A DNA stretch of 63,028 bases from Owenweeksia sp. (lineage in GTDB: Bacteria > Bacteroidota > Bacteroidia > Flavobacteriales > Schleiferiaceae), in contig JANQPD010000005.1 of the NCBI GenBank assembly GCA_028285465.1, positions 1 to 63,028 on the forward strand, given 5' to 3'. The translations under genes were made by a program, and so were the position numbers. Of this stretch, positions 18,393 through 28,404 are shown piece by piece; position 1 is the stretch's first letter, and each line of letters begins with the position of its first letter. The notes beneath the pieces are model-generated. The model was not told the origin of the DNA. It searched no databases and was given only the letters and a program-made list of their open reading frames with translations.

Positions 18393-19616
18393 CTATTTTA
18401 TCTCACGGCACTCCTTGGGATAGAAGAGAAAATACTTGGATACCGCTTTGCTCAATGCTGAAATATTCAATTGATCAGCTGCTTGTGCAATGTCTTTTGT
18501 CTTGCCGTTTTTGTAAAGCAGGTTAATCCGGTCCTTATCCGGGTTATAGGCATTGTTGCTCATCACCTCAGTAAACACCAGGTATTGGGCTTCCCGCCGG
18601 TTTATGCCAAAGTGATCCTCCGTTTTTTGTAAATACGCTTCTATCTCCTTTTGGCGAAAGGGGGCTTTACCGACTTTAACCGCTAACAGCTTTCTGCTCA
18701 GAAGCCGTTCACAAAGCATTTTAAGGAGAGGTTCCCCGTACAGGCTCCATTCTTTTATTGCGCCCATAACGTCAAAATCGTCAAGAAGCGCATAATGGGG
18801 CAAAAGCTCACCATAGTGTTTCGGAAGCGCACCACTTACAAAAGGCCTTAGTACTTCGGGTAAACGCATGCTTGGGGTGTACACCTCCTTCGCACGTTGC
18901 AGTATTTTAATGAGGATGAACTCGGCACTTAGGACAGTTTTGTGTAAATAAACCTGCCAGTACATCAACCGGCGGGCAACAATAAACTTTTCTACGGAGT
19001 AAATGCCCTTTGCGTCTACTACCAATTGGTCCTGTGCCACGTTAAGCATGGTAATCAGGCGCTCGGTATTTACCTGTCCTTCGCTCACTCCTGTGTAAAA
19101 ACAATCCCTGCGCAAATAGTCCAGGCGGTCCATATCCAGTTGGCTGCTAATCAGCTGGAACAGGAATTTTTTGGGGTACTTGTCCTGGAAGATCTCGATG
19201 GCCAGGGAAAGTTTTCCCTCAAACTGTTGATTGAGCACCTTCATAAATTCAAGGCTCAACTCTTCGTGCTTAATGCCCGGCACGATGCTGTTTTCCAGGG
19301 CATGCGAAAAGGGCCCATGGCCTACGTCATGCAATAGTATGGCAATGTTTACGGCTTCTTCTTCCTTTGGGGTTATTTCGTGTCCTTTACTGCGTAGTAT
19401 GCGTACGGCCTTGGTCATCAGGTGCATCGCACCAAGGGCATGATGAAAACGGGTGTGGTAAGCACCCGGATACACCAGGTAGGTCAATCCCAGTTGGCTG
19501 ATCCTGCGAAGACGCTGGAAGTAAGCATGTTCGACTAAATCAAAGATCAACGCGCTGGGCAGGGTAACAAACCCGTAAATAGGGTCGTTCAGTATTTTGA
19601 GCTTATTGGTAATCAA
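18393..19616 (-). CDS. HD-domain phosphohydrolase (dGTPase-like / SAMHD1-like)
   Basis: A 407-residue cytoplasmic metal-dependent phosphohydrolase. The HD metal site is complete: [12 protein letters not shown] (His, about residue 57), [15 protein letters not shown] (His-Asp, about 96-105), and the later Asp in [12 protein letters not shown]. This resembles the YwfO/SAMHD1 group acting on nucleotides. The start codon is TTG at 19616, since no in-frame ATG occurs close upstream; the protein then begins [15 protein letters not shown], typical for this group. The neighbour lpxD, 29 bases downstream, has this partner in many Flavobacteria, but the functional connection is unknown. Confidence 0.87.
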   Translation of the reverse strand: MITNKLKILNDPIYGFVTLPSALIFDLVEHAYFQRLRRISQLGLTYLVYPGAYHTRFHHALGAMHLMTKAVRILRSKGHEITPKEEEAVNIAILLHDVGHGPFSHALENSIVPGIKHEELSLEFMKVLNQQFEGKLSLAIEIFQDKYPKKFLFQLISSQLDMDRLDYLRRDCFYTGVSEGQVNTERLITMLNVAQDQLVVDAKGIYSVEKFIVARRLMYWQVYLHKTVLSAEFILIKILQRAKEVYTPSMRLPEVLRPFVSGALPKHYGELLPHYALLDDFDVMGAIKEWSLYGEPLLKMLCERLLSRKLLAVKVGKAPFRQKEIEAYLQKTEDHFGINRREAQYLVFTEVMSNNAYNPDKDRINLLYKNGKTKDIAQAADQLNISALSKAVSKYFLFYPKECREIK

Positions 19617-19777
19617 ATGGCAGCTTATTTGGGCATAAAGATAGGTGCGTAGTCGAGACCATTTGAGGACATAAAGTAAACCATATGAAGAATTGATCTA
19701 TTTTTATCCCGCGTGGGTGAATAGTTTAATCCTGTCGTTCAACAAACTACAGGCTTCCTTTTTGTATAAACTTGTAT

Positions 19778-19785
19778 AGCTTTGG
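19778..19785 (+). promoter_or_regulatory. -7 promoter element for the TMTC-like gene
   Basis: TAGCTTTG, an exact TAnnTTTG match, 62 bases before the ATG at 19848. The surrounding 231-base divergent gap (19617-19847) also holds a small hairpin of CTTTGG and CCAAAG (19781-19799); I see no gene in it. Confidence 0.45.
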
Positions 19786-19847
19786 GAAATGGCCAAAGCC
19801 CCAAGGTACTTATATGGGCTACGTAAGCATTCCGTTATTCTGAAAAC

Positions 19848-21807
19848 ATGACCTGGATCAAAAACAGCAAAGCAAAGAAAATCTTATTTCCTTTTTTACT
19901 GGTAGCTACGGTTTTCCTTATCTACGCGAACAGTGTAGACAATGAATATGCCCTGGATGATAATGTGGTGATCGAAAGGCTGGCCTATTTTGAGGGGTCA
20001 GACCATTTAGCAAGCATTTTCACCCATCACCATGTTTCGGATGAACACCAGAAATACGGGTATCGTCCCTTGGTTTTGCTGACGTTTTCCCTGGAGCGAA
20101 AGCTCTTCAAAAGCTTACCGGCCAAGCAAACTGTAAAGGAGAAACGCATTAAAAACAAAGTGACACAGGCCAATGTGAGCCATTTCGTAAACCTGCTTTT
20201 CTATGCGCTCACGGCTCTTGTGCTCTTTTATTTTCTTAGGTACTTATTCGTTGGGTTGGATCATACGTTCTCTTTTTTGATTACGTTGCTCTTTGTTGTA
20301 CACCCGCTCCACACGGAAGTAGTGGATAACCTGAAAAGCCGGGATGAGTTGCTGATGTTCCTGGGGTCAATAGCCGCTTTGTTGTATTACGTAAAGTATG
20401 CGCGGCACCTTAAGGCAAAACATCTTATGCTAGCTACCCTCTTCTTTTTTATGGCCGTACTTTCGAAAAAAACGGCCATAGGACTTCTGGGTGTTTTGCC
20501 GATAGTGCTCTATTTTGATAAGGCTCGTGCGAAGCCCTTTGTTGCCTCTGTGTTGAGCCTGATATTAGCCGTTGCTGCCTTTGTGCTTTTGAAAAAAAGC
20601 CTACTAACCGACGTTAGCGTGAGGAATCTTGAGTTTTTTGAAAATCCGCTTGTTTCGGAAGGGGGCATTTGGGATAGGTTTTCGTTAGGACTGTATTGCG
20701 CCTGGCATTACCTTAAGATGTTGATCTACCCTCACGAATTATCTTTTTATTACGGGTATAGTAAGATCCCCATGGCGGATTGGAGCTATTATGAAGTATG
20801 GCTGGCTTTGACGCTTTATTTGTTTCTTCTGGTATATGGCTTTGTTTTGCTTATTAAACGGAACGCCCTTGGTTTGGGACTGATCCTCTGGTTGGGGCTA
20901 ATGTTTGCCTACCTGAACATTCTCTCTCCGGTAGCGGGGATAGTAGCCGATCGCTTTCCTTACTTTTTTTCTCTCGGGTTTTGTATTGCGTTCGTTGCTC
21001 TTTTGAGCCAATTTTTTAAGGTACATTTTGAAGCTGGAAAGTCCGTGAAGTTACCCACAACCTACGGAGTGATGCTTTTAGCAGTGCTGGCTCTGTACAG
21101 CGTCAGGGTAATAAACAGGAATCCGGATTGGGAAAACTACTTAGTCTTGTACCAGAGCGATATAGATCACCTGGAAGAATCTGCCAAGGCGAACACTCTT
21201 TTGGCCAATGAGCTCTATATGAATGCAGGACGGGAAGAGGATAAGGTAAAAGCAGCGTCCCATATTAAACAGGCCTATACACATTACAAGAAAGCCTTGG
21301 AGGTATACCCCTCTTACGTAGAGGTTTACAATAATCTTGGTTCTCTACAATATGAGTTTTTAAGAGATTTTAAATCAGCTAAGCAAAATTTTTTAAAGGC
21401 CTACGTACTAGATTCTGCCTTTTCTCAAAACAATATATACAACATTGGCAGTTGTTATGGGCAGTTGGGTCAGCTGGACAGTTCTTTATTTTACTACAAA
21501 AAGCTGATAAATCAAAGTGAAAAAAATAAGGCTTTGGTGGGAATGGCAAAAAAGGTATATGTAAGCTATGCCCAACTTTTACTTAAAGAAAATCTCGTGG
21601 ATTCGGCCAAACAGGTGTACCACTCAGCTATACAGAACTATCCCAATGATCCACGTTTTTTTTGTAGAGCTTGCAAACATTTCTCTGGTACAGGGAGATA
21701 CAGCAAGCGCCATTAGGCAGTTTGAAAATGCCCAAAGAAAAATGCCCGGAGATCGAAGGTTAGCTGCGTTTTTATCTACATTGCGCAAGGCTTATACAGA
21801 GGACTAA
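19848..21807 (+). CDS. TMTC-like membrane glycosyltransferase with TPR repeats, frameshifted
   Basis: The N-terminal 430 residues are a multi-spanning GT-C-type membrane region with a conserved acidic motif NEYALDDNVV in the first loop (about residues 29-38) and HPLHTEVVDNLKSRDELL (about 146-163), both reminiscent of TMTC proteins, which are transmembrane O-mannosyltransferases with TPR tails. The C-terminus has TPR helices (VYNNLGSLQYEF, NIYNIGSCYGQLGQ). Frame 19848 stops at 21716, but after a T8 run at 21656-21663 the sequence continues in the next frame to 21807 with a further TPR-like helix pair (LANISLVQGDTASAIRQF). Removing one T would yield a 652-residue protein. This may be a mutation, a sequencing error or slippage; see findings. 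Confidence 0.78.
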
Positions 21808-21834
21808 GTAAGCCATAGAGAAAGGGAGGCGCGA

Positions 21835-23091
21835 TTATATGGTTACCGGAGGTTTGTAAACTAGTCGTTCTACATGGCTCATAATTTTTGCCGCCCCTCC
21901 GCCCCGTGAGCGGCCAAACTTCCTGGCTTTTTCCGAAAGTTCTTCAAAATACCTCGGATGATTCATAAACTGCTTGAGCTGATCGGAAAATCCTAGTTTC
22001 TTATCCACTTCAAAGGCAATGCCAGCCTTTAGCATTTCGCCCGGCTCTATAAAGGCCCTATGATTCGGGCCGAAAAAGAGCGGCAAGCCGTATACCACAG
22101 CCTCTATGGTACTGTGAAGCCCTTGTTTGTACCCGCCCCCGATAAATGCTACTTGCCCATACCGGTAGGCCCTGGATAGAATGCCAATACTGTCGATGAT
22201 CAGAACCCTCGTCTTCCTGAAATGCATCGGAGGTACCGAATGCAGCGCACAATTCTCTTTGCCAAAGGCATTGCGAATGCGGTCAATACTTTGTTTGTTT
22301 ACCTCATGTGGCGCAACAATAAGTTTGGTGTCTTTGGTCTTACGAAGGCAGTCGAGCAAAAGTTCTTCATCCGTTTCCCAGGTGCTTCCTCCTATCAAAG
22401 TAAAATTATCTGCTGAGAACTCTTCTAATATGCTGTCGTTAAAAGGAGTGTCGGCTGTTTCTATAGCCCGGTCAAAACGGCTGTCGCCCGCTATTTCTAC
22501 GTTGTCAAAATCAAATTTTTTCAGTAGTTCCAGGGAACTTTTATCCTGTACCAGGATGCGGTCAATCTTCCGCATCACCGGAAGGAAGTTCTTAACGCCC
22601 CACCCTTTAAAGTAGAACTGCTTTTCCCTGAACACGGCAGGAGCCAGGAGGGTAGGGATACTTGCTTGCTGCAGGGCAAGCAGGTAGTGCAACCAGATCT
22701 CGTACTTTATAAAAAAGGCCAGATCCGGTGCTATCGTGGCCACAAAGCGGTTGGCATTCGCATAGGTATCAACCGGCAAGTAGAATACATGGTCAATACT
22801 GCCATCGTTTTTGAAATGTTCAAACCCGCTGGGCGAACTAAAAGTCAGCAGGAGTTCGTGCTGCTTATAGGCTTCTCTGATCTTTTTTATAATGGGCCAG
22901 CCTTGTTCCAGCTCCCCCAAAGAGGCCGCATGTATCCAGATGATGTCACTTGTAGGACTTACGTGCTCTTCCAGTTCCTGCCAAAAACCCTGCATAGCTT
23001 TGGTTCTTTTCTTTGCTTTGGCATGGAATGGGCTGGCAAGAGACATCAGTGCTCCATAGCCTTGCATGGCTATTTCATACAGTACGTTCAT
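21835..23091 (-). CDS. waaA: 3-deoxy-D-manno-octulosonic acid (Kdo) transferase
   Basis: WaaA/KdtA adds Kdo to lipid A in the inner membrane (418 residues; typical length). An N-terminal amphipathic/hydrophobic helix (MNVLYEIAMQGYGALMSLA) anchors it. The GT-B fold is seen as WIHAASLGELEQGWPII (about 52-68, the family's conserved acceptor Glu region) and FIGGGYKQGLHSTIEAVVYGLPLFFGPNH (about 322-350), the KDO-transferase nucleotide-binding signature. The gene overlaps the stop of the outer-membrane protein gene upstream as ATGA, so the two are coupled. Mono- or bifunctionality cannot be told. Confidence 0.95.
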   Translation of the reverse strand: MNVLYEIAMQGYGALMSLASPFHAKAKKRTKAMQGFWQELEEHVSPTSDIIWIHAASLGELEQGWPIIKKIREAYKQHELLLTFSSPSGFEHFKNDGSIDHVFYLPVDTYANANRFVATIAPDLAFFIKYEIWLHYLLALQQASIPTLLAPAVFREKQFYFKGWGVKNFLPVMRKIDRILVQDKSSLELLKKFDFDNVEIAGDSRFDRAIETADTPFNDSILEEFSADNFTLIGGSTWETDEELLLDCLRKTKDTKLIVAPHEVNKQSIDRIRNAFGKENCALHSVPPMHFRKTRVLIIDSIGILSRAYRYGQVAFIGGGYKQGLHSTIEAVVYGLPLFFGPNHRAFIEPGEMLKAGIAFEVDKKLGFSDQLKQFMNHPRYFEELSEKARKFGRSRGGGAAKIMSHVERLVYKPPVTI

Positions 23092-23837
23092 CAGTTGATG
23101 TAATATTCATTCTTGCCCTTCTGGTAAATAGGCAAAAACCAATTGAGGCGAATACTGTAGAAAAGATCGAGATTTTGCTCGGTGTCTGGCCGCCCCGTGT
23201 CGTAGTTAAATCCCCTGTAATTGGTAGTAAAGGCTTGGATCAGGTCAAAAGATAATTTAAGGTTTACTCCTTCTGATTTTGAAAGGTATAAGTAGCCTAA
23301 AGACTCTTTGAGGGAAAAGCCTCCGGAGAGGCGATCATATCCTTTTTCATATGCATCCAACACCTGGGGGGCATCGTTTCCTACGTTATTTAACCTTACC
23401 CAATGCATAAGATAACCCGCTCCAAAACCTATAATGGGTCCGGAGTTTGGGTTTACCTGCACAAGAGGCAAGATCTTCTCTGCATTCAGGTGAACGTAAA
23501 AACCGCGCATCAATACGTTTAATTCTGCATAATTGCCTACCTGGTTGAAAATATAACCCTGTTGCCCTGCGATATCATCCAGGATTTGTGTGTTTTCATT
23601 TACGCGAAGCCCAAACATATAGCTCCCTTCCAGGCTGTACACCCAGTTGCTTTTTGTTTTCAGGCCAAGCCCGGCCCCAATGCCCAGATTGTAGCCAAAA
23701 CGCTTGCTTATTTCACCCCAATTGTTTTGATAGGCTACGTTGGCTGTAATCAGAGTAGCCTTTCGGGTTTCCCCGCTTTTTTGCGCTTTTGTTAAAAAAG
23801 CGGCAAGAAAAAATGCGACGATCAGTTTGCTCTTCAT
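23091..23837 (-). CDS. Predicted outer-membrane barrel protein upstream of the Kdo transferase
   Basis: 248 residues with an N-terminal signal (MKSKLIVAFFLAAFLTKAQ) and alternating strands rich in Tyr/Gly/Phe (LGIGAGLGLKTKSNWVYSLEGSYMFGL and others) ending in a C-terminal aromatic-rich strand, the appearance of a small outer-membrane beta-barrel. No family name is supportable. Its stop overlaps the waaA start (ATGA), so the two are co-translated; this suggests, but does not show, a role in lipid A/LPS handling. A TAAATTTG element lies six bases before the ATG. Confidence 0.75.
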   Translation of the reverse strand: MKSKLIVAFFLAAFLTKAQKSGETRKATLITANVAYQNNWGEISKRFGYNLGIGAGLGLKTKSNWVYSLEGSYMFGLRVNENTQILDDIAGQQGYIFNQVGNYAELNVLMRGFYVHLNAEKILPLVQVNPNSGPIIGFGAGYLMHWVRLNNVGNDAPQVLDAYEKGYDRLSGGFSLKESLGYLYLSKSEGVNLKLSFDLIQAFTTNYRGFNYDTGRPDTEQNLDLFYSIRLNWFLPIYQKGKNEYYIN

Positions 23838-23843
23838 TTAAGG

Positions 23844-23851
23844 CAAATTTA
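23844..23851 (-). promoter_or_regulatory. -7 promoter element for the waaA operon
   Basis: Minus strand TAAATTTG (TAnnTTTG), six bases before the ATG at 23837, so the transcript would have almost no leader. Confidence 0.5.
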
Positions 23852-23874
23852 AGCAATGGTAATACAAGCCTTGC

Positions 23875-23882
23875 TATATTTG
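23875..23882 (+). promoter_or_regulatory. -7 promoter element for the nucleotide-sugar genes
   Basis: TATATTTG, exact TAnnTTTG, 21 bases before the chosen ATG at 23904. It is divergent from, and only about 24 bases away from, the waaA operon element. Confidence 0.55.
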
Positions 23883-23903
23883 GCAACCCTTAAGTATCTT
23901 TTG

Positions 23904-25031
23904 ATGAAAAAAATTCAAATGGTTGATTTGATCAGCCAATATAACCACATTAAAGAAGACGTAGACCAGGCGGTTCTCGATGTGATCCGTTCTTCAGCTT
24001 ATATTAACGGCCCGGAAGTAAAAAGCTTTCAAAAAGAACTCGAGGAGTACTTGAATGCAAAGCATGTGATCCCATGTGCCAATGGAACAGATGCTCTCCA
24101 GATAGCTATGATGGCCTTGGGTTTAAAGCCCGGAGACGAGGTGATTACGGCTACTTTTACTTATGTGGCAACTGCCGAGGTAATTGCGCTCTTAGGGCTT
24201 AAACCTGTATTGGTGGATGTACACCCGGATACGTTTCAGATAGAACCCGAAAAAATAAGAGGAGCCATTACGGCCAAAACAAAGGCTATTGTACCGGTGC
24301 ACCTGTTCGGACAATGTGCGCCTATGGAAGAGATTATGGAGATTGCCAAGGCACATGGGCTATATGTGATCGAGGATACAGCCCAGGCTATTGGTGCGGA
24401 ATACACGTTTGGCAACGGAAAAAAAGCCAAAGCCGGTACAATCGGAGATATAGGGGCTACTTCTTTTTTCCCGAGTAAGAACCTGGGGTGCTTTGGTGAT
24501 GGAGGGGCGATCTTTACTCAGAGTGATGAATTGGCCCAAAAGCTGCGTATGATAGCCAACCACGGACAGTCTGTGAGATACTACCACGATGAGGTTGGTG
24601 TAAACAGTCGCCTCGACAGTATACAGGCCGCTATTTTACGCCAGAAATTGCCTCACCTGGACCAATACAACGCGCGTAGAAGGCGGGCTGCGGAATTTTA
24701 CAATACTTCTTTTGCGCATGAACCCAGGTTGAAGACTCCGGCCCTTGCTGAAAACAGCACACACGTTTTTCATCAGTATACCCTTCAACTGGAAGGGGAC
24801 CGGCAAGCCATGATTGATCACCTGGCGAGCAAAAACATTCCGGCCATGATCTACTATCCCGTAGCTTTACATATGCAAAAGGCCTACCGGGATGAGCGAT
24901 ACAAGGAGGGCGATTTCCCGGTAACCGAGCAATTGGTTAACACGGTATTTTCTTTACCAATGCATACCGAACTGAATGATGAACAACTGGTTTATATCAC
25001 GCAGTCGGTACTTGAATTCTTTAACTCGTAA
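23904..25031 (+). CDS. DegT/DnrJ/EryC1-family sugar aminotransferase
   Basis: PLP enzyme that transaminates keto sugars on nucleotide carriers. The active-site Lys lies in SFFPSKNLGCFGDGGAI (about residue 185), the usual position, and the ANGTDALQIA substrate-handling loop is near 57. I set the start at MKKIQMVDL at 23904 because it matches the family N-terminus and follows the -7 element; the longer frame from 23856 would overlap the promoter. At 375 residues it is normal in length. Substrate is not readable: no dedicated 2- or 3-dehydrogenase for UDP-GlcNAcA is visible, so it may act on the 4-keto sugar made by RfbB further down the cluster or on a UDP-sugar. Confidence 0.92.
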   Translation: MKKIQMVDLISQYNHIKEDVDQAVLDVIRSSAYINGPEVKSFQKELEEYLNAKHVIPCANGTDALQIAMMALGLKPGDEVITATFTYVATAEVIALLGLKPVLVDVHPDTFQIEPEKIRGAITAKTKAIVPVHLFGQCAPMEEIMEIAKAHGLYVIEDTAQAIGAEYTFGNGKKAKAGTIGDIGATSFFPSKNLGCFGDGGAIFTQSDELAQKLRMIANHGQSVRYYHDEVGVNSRLDSIQAAILRQKLPHLDQYNARRRRAAEFYNTSFAHEPRLKTPALAENSTHVFHQYTLQLEGDRQAMIDHLASKNIPAMIYYPVALHMQKAYRDERYKEGDFPVTEQLVNTVFSLPMHTELNDEQLVYITQSVLEFFNS

Positions 25032-25033
25032 GT

Positions 25034-26356
25034 ATGAAAATAGTAGTAGTAGGCACCGGTTATGTAGGACTGGTAACGGGCACTTGCCTGGCTGAGGTGG
25101 GCATAGATGTGATCTGCGTGGATGTAGACCAGCGCAAGATCGAGAACCTGAAAAAGGGGATACTGCCCATTTATGAACCTGGCCTGGACAAACTTGTGCA
25201 TCGCAATTACGAAAAAGGCCGGTTGCGCTTCAGTACCAACCTGTCCGAAAGCATAAAAGGAGCGGATGTGGCGTTTATTGCGGTAGGTACCCCTCCCGGG
25301 GAAGACGGCAGCGCTGATCTGCAATATGTGCTGGCTGTAGCCCGTGAGATAGGGGAGAACATGAACGACTATGGCGTAATTGTTACCAAGTCTACCGTGC
25401 CTGTAGGCACAGCTGCCAAGGTACGGACCGAAATACAAAAAGCTCTTGAAAAGCGCGACCGGGCAATCGAGTTTGATGTGGCCTCCAACCCGGAATTCCT
25501 TAAAGAAGGTGCTGCGGTAAACGACTTTATGAAGCCGGACCGGATCGTGATCGGGGTTTCTTCCGAAAGAGCACAGAAGGTGCTCGACAAGCTTTATCAC
25601 CCTTTTACTCTTAATGGGCACCCGGTTATTTTTATGGACATTCCCTCGGCAGAGATGACCAAATATGCTGCCAATGCCATGCTGGCCACTAAGATCAGTT
25701 TCATGAACGACATCGCGAACCTGTGTGAGATTATGGGGGCTGATGTAAACTTGGTACGCAGAGGCATTGGCTCCGATCCGCGGATTGGGAATAAGTTCAT
25801 TTACCCGGGTATTGGCTATGGAGGAAGCTGTTTCCCCAAAGATGTGAAGGCCTTGATCCGCACGGCCCGTGAAAATGGCCATGAGATGCGCATTCTGCAA
25901 TCTGTAGAAGATGTAAACGAAGACCAGAAGAGTGTGCTCTTCAACAAAGTGAAAAAGCACTTTTCCGGTTTAGAAGGAAAGCACTTTGCCGTTTGGGGGC
26001 TGAGTTTTAAACCCAATACGGATGATATGCGGGAAGCTCCATCAGTAGTGATCATCAACCAGTTATTGGAAGCGGGCGCTACAGTAACGGCCTACGATCC
26101 GGTAGCTATGGAAGAAGCTAAGCATACACTTGGAAACAGGATCAACTATGCAAAGGATGAATTCAGCGCGCTGGATGGAGCGGATGCCCTGCTCGTGGTA
26201 ACGGAGTGGAACGAATTCCGCATCCCGGATTTCAAAGATCTGAAGGAGCGCTTGAAAAACCCCCTGATCTTTGATGGCCGTAACATCTTTGATAAAGATG
26301 AAATGAAGCGCCAGGAGATAGAATATCATTGTATCGGATTAAAAACACAGGAGTAA
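25034..26356 (+). CDS. ugd: UDP-glucose 6-dehydrogenase
   Basis: Oxidises UDP-glucose to UDP-glucuronate in two steps with NAD+. 440 residues: N-terminal Rossmann [10 protein letters not shown] (residues 7-16), substrate-binding NPEFLKEG (about 156-163), the catalytic Cys in [16 protein letters not shown] (about residue 265), and the C-terminal UDP-binding domain with [17 protein letters not shown] (about 322-338). It begins two bases after the aminotransferase gene and its stop overlaps the uxs start (TAATG). Its product is the substrate of the next enzyme. Confidence 0.95.
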   Translation: MKIVVVGTGYVGLVTGTCLAEVGIDVICVDVDQRKIENLKKGILPIYEPGLDKLVHRNYEKGRLRFSTNLSESIKGADVAFIAVGTPPGEDGSADLQYVLAVAREIGENMNDYGVIVTKSTVPVGTAAKVRTEIQKALEKRDRAIEFDVASNPEFLKEGAAVNDFMKPDRIVIGVSSERAQKVLDKLYHPFTLNGHPVIFMDIPSAEMTKYAANAMLATKISFMNDIANLCEIMGADVNLVRRGIGSDPRIGNKFIYPGIGYGGSCFPKDVKALIRTARENGHEMRILQSVEDVNEDQKSVLFNKVKKHFSGLEGKHFAVWGLSFKPNTDDMREAPSVVIINQLLEAGATVTAYDPVAMEEAKHTLGNRINYAKDEFSALDGADALLVVTEWNEFRIPDFKDLKERLKNPLIFDGRNIFDKDEMKRQEIEYHCIGLKTQE

Positions 26357-27342
26357 TGCCTAGAATACTCATTACCGGAGCGGCCGGTTTTTTGGGGTCT
26401 CACCTATGCGACCGCTTTATTAAGGAGGGATATGAAGTGGTAGGGATGGACAACCTGATAACGGGTGACCTGAAAAACATTGAGCACCTCTTTAAGTTAG
26501 AGCAATTCAGCTTTTACAATCACGATGTAAGCAACTTTATCCATGTGCCTGGCCAACTGGATTATATCCTGCATTTTGCCTCCCCGGCCAGTCCAATTGA
26601 TTACCTCAAGATACCTATTCAAACGCTGAAAGTAGGCTCTTTGGGAACGCACAATTGCCTTGGACTGGCTAAGGCAAAAGGAGCCCGCATTTTAGTGGCG
26701 AGTACCTCGGAAGTCTATGGAGACCCAACCGTACATCCGCAAACGGAAGAATACTGGGGAAATGTAAACCCTGTAGGTCCCCGCGGAGTGTATGACGAAG
26801 CCAAGCGCTTTCAGGAAGCAATGACTATGGCTTATCATACCTATCACGGTTTGGAAACGCGTATCGTGCGCATCTTTAATACCTATGGGCCACGTATGCG
26901 CTTGAATGACGGCCGGGTACTGCCTGCCTTTATCGGCCAGGCCCTAAGAGGGGAAGACCTCACGGTTTTTGGCGATGGCTCACAAACCCGCTCCTTTTGT
27001 TATATGGACGACCTGATCGAGGGGATTTACCGTTTGCTGAAAAGCGATTACCCTTATCCGGTAAACATTGGCAACCCGGACGAGATTACCATTGGCGAAT
27101 TTGCGGAAGAGATCATAAAGCTTACCGGGACTACCCAGAAAGTGATTTACAAGGATTTGCCTAAAGACGATCCTACACAAAGACGCCCCGACATAAGTAA
27201 AGCCAGGGAAATACTAGGCTGGGAGCCAAAAGTAAACCGGGCAGAAGGCTTAAAGATCACCTATGAATACTTTAAATCTTTACCCCAGGAAGAGCTTTAC
27301 AAAAAGGAGCATAAAGATTTTGAGGCGTATATCCGAAAATAA
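26356..27342 (+). CDS. uxs: UDP-glucuronate decarboxylase (UDP-xylose synthase)
   Basis: An extended short-chain dehydrogenase that converts UDP-glucuronate to UDP-xylose. NAD+-binding GAAGFLGSH at residues 8-16, STSEVYGDP (about 123-131), and the catalytic YDEAK (about 147-151). The pattern YGDPxxHPQTE and [16 protein letters not shown] is specific to UXS. The start was moved from the upstream ATG to 26356 to give MPRILITG, which overlaps the ugd stop by one base. Cytoplasmic, 328 residues, without a membrane anchor. Confidence 0.93.
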   Translation: MPRILITGAAGFLGSHLCDRFIKEGYEVVGMDNLITGDLKNIEHLFKLEQFSFYNHDVSNFIHVPGQLDYILHFASPASPIDYLKIPIQTLKVGSLGTHNCLGLAKAKGARILVASTSEVYGDPTVHPQTEEYWGNVNPVGPRGVYDEAKRFQEAMTMAYHTYHGLETRIVRIFNTYGPRMRLNDGRVLPAFIGQALRGEDLTVFGDGSQTRSFCYMDDLIEGIYRLLKSDYPYPVNIGNPDEITIGEFAEEIIKLTGTTQKVIYKDLPKDDPTQRRPDISKAREILGWEPKVNRAEGLKITYEYFKSLPQEELYKKEHKDFEAYIRK

Positions 27343-27368
27343 GGGACTGCAGCGTAAAAAAAGAGTAC

Positions 27369-28388
27369 ATGGCTAAAATTCTGGTTACGGGAGGTTTAGG
27401 GTTTATTGGCTCCCACACAACGGTGGAGCTTCAACAAAATGGCTATGAGGTAGTGGTGGTAGACAACCTGAGCAATTCCGATGAAAAGGTAGTGTCGCGC
27501 ATCACTTCCATAACCGGAAAAGAACCTTTATTTGAGAAAGTCGACCTACGGCATCGGGAAGAAGTGCGGGCGCTTCTGGCCCGGCACCGGGATATGGACG
27601 GGCTTATCCATTTTGCGGCTTATAAAGCCGTGGGCGAGTCGGTAGAGAAGCCTTTAGAGTATTACGAAAATAACATTTGGGCCCTGGTTTGCCTGTTGCA
27701 GGAAATGCGTAACCAAGGGCTAAACAACTTCATTTTCAGTAGTAGTTGTACCGTGTATGGGCAGGCTAAGGAGCTCCCTATAACAGAACATTCCCCGGTA
27801 GTGCCGGCCAATTCCCCTTATGGCAATACCAAACAGGTGGGAGAGGAGGTATTGCAACAGGCGGTTTCGGCCCATGGCCTCAACGTAATATCGCTCCGGT
27901 ATTTTAACCCCGTGGGCGCACATCCTACGGCTAAAATTGGAGAACTCCCGTTGGGAGTCCCCCTAAACCTGGTGCCTTTTGTTACGCAAACTGCTGCCGG
28001 GATACGCAAACAGCTTTCTGTTTTTGGCGATGACTACGATACCCCCGATGGTACTTGTATTCGTGATTATATTCATGTAGTAGACCTTGCCAAAGCACAT
28101 GTGGTAGCCGTAAAGCGGCTACTCGATAAAAAAAACAGCCAGCCTTATGAGGTATTTAACCTGGGCACAGGAAAGGGAAGTTCTGTATTGGAAGTGATCC
28201 GGAGCTTTGAAAGAGTTTCGGGCGAGAAATTGAACTGCAAAATAGTAGAACGGAGGCCTGGTGATGTTACGGCCGCCTATGCCGATACTACCAAGGCCAA
28301 TGATGTTTTAGGTTGGAAAGCAGAAAAAAGCCTGGACGATGCCATGGCCGATGCCTGGCGTTGGGAAAAGGCGGTGCGCGGTCTTTAA
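27369..28388 (+). CDS. galE: UDP-glucose 4-epimerase
   Basis: Interconverts UDP-glucose and UDP-galactose (or the N-acetyl forms). 339 residues: GGLGFIGSHT at residues 8-17, SSSCTVYGQ (about 122-130, catalytic Ser/Thr), YGNTK (about 148-152, Tyr-x3-Lys), and the substrate region YFNPVGAHPTAKIGE (about 176-190), which is the GalE signature. It lies 26 bases after uxs in the same direction. Specificity for Glc versus GlcNAc is not decided here. Confidence 0.95.
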   Translation: MAKILVTGGLGFIGSHTTVELQQNGYEVVVVDNLSNSDEKVVSRITSITGKEPLFEKVDLRHREEVRALLARHRDMDGLIHFAAYKAVGESVEKPLEYYENNIWALVCLLQEMRNQGLNNFIFSSSCTVYGQAKELPITEHSPVVPANSPYGNTKQVGEEVLQQAVSAHGLNVISLRYFNPVGAHPTAKIGELPLGVPLNLVPFVTQTAAGIRKQLSVFGDDYDTPDGTCIRDYIHVVDLAKAHVVAVKRLLDKKNSQPYEVFNLGTGKGSSVLEVIRSFERVSGEKLNCKIVERRPGDVTAAYADTTKANDVLGWKAEKSLDDAMADAWRWEKAVRGL

Positions 28389-28404
28389 AAGTGTACGCCA
28401 AATT

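Noticed and set aside
19617..19847. Possible tRNA or small RNA in the divergent gap
   Set aside because: Only a six-base hairpin was seen; no cloverleaf or conserved RNA shape could be drawn.
24992..25960. Long minus-strand open frame opposite ugd
   Set aside because: It is a shadow of ugd, whose motifs are unambiguous on the plus strand; the opposite reading has no recognisable domain.
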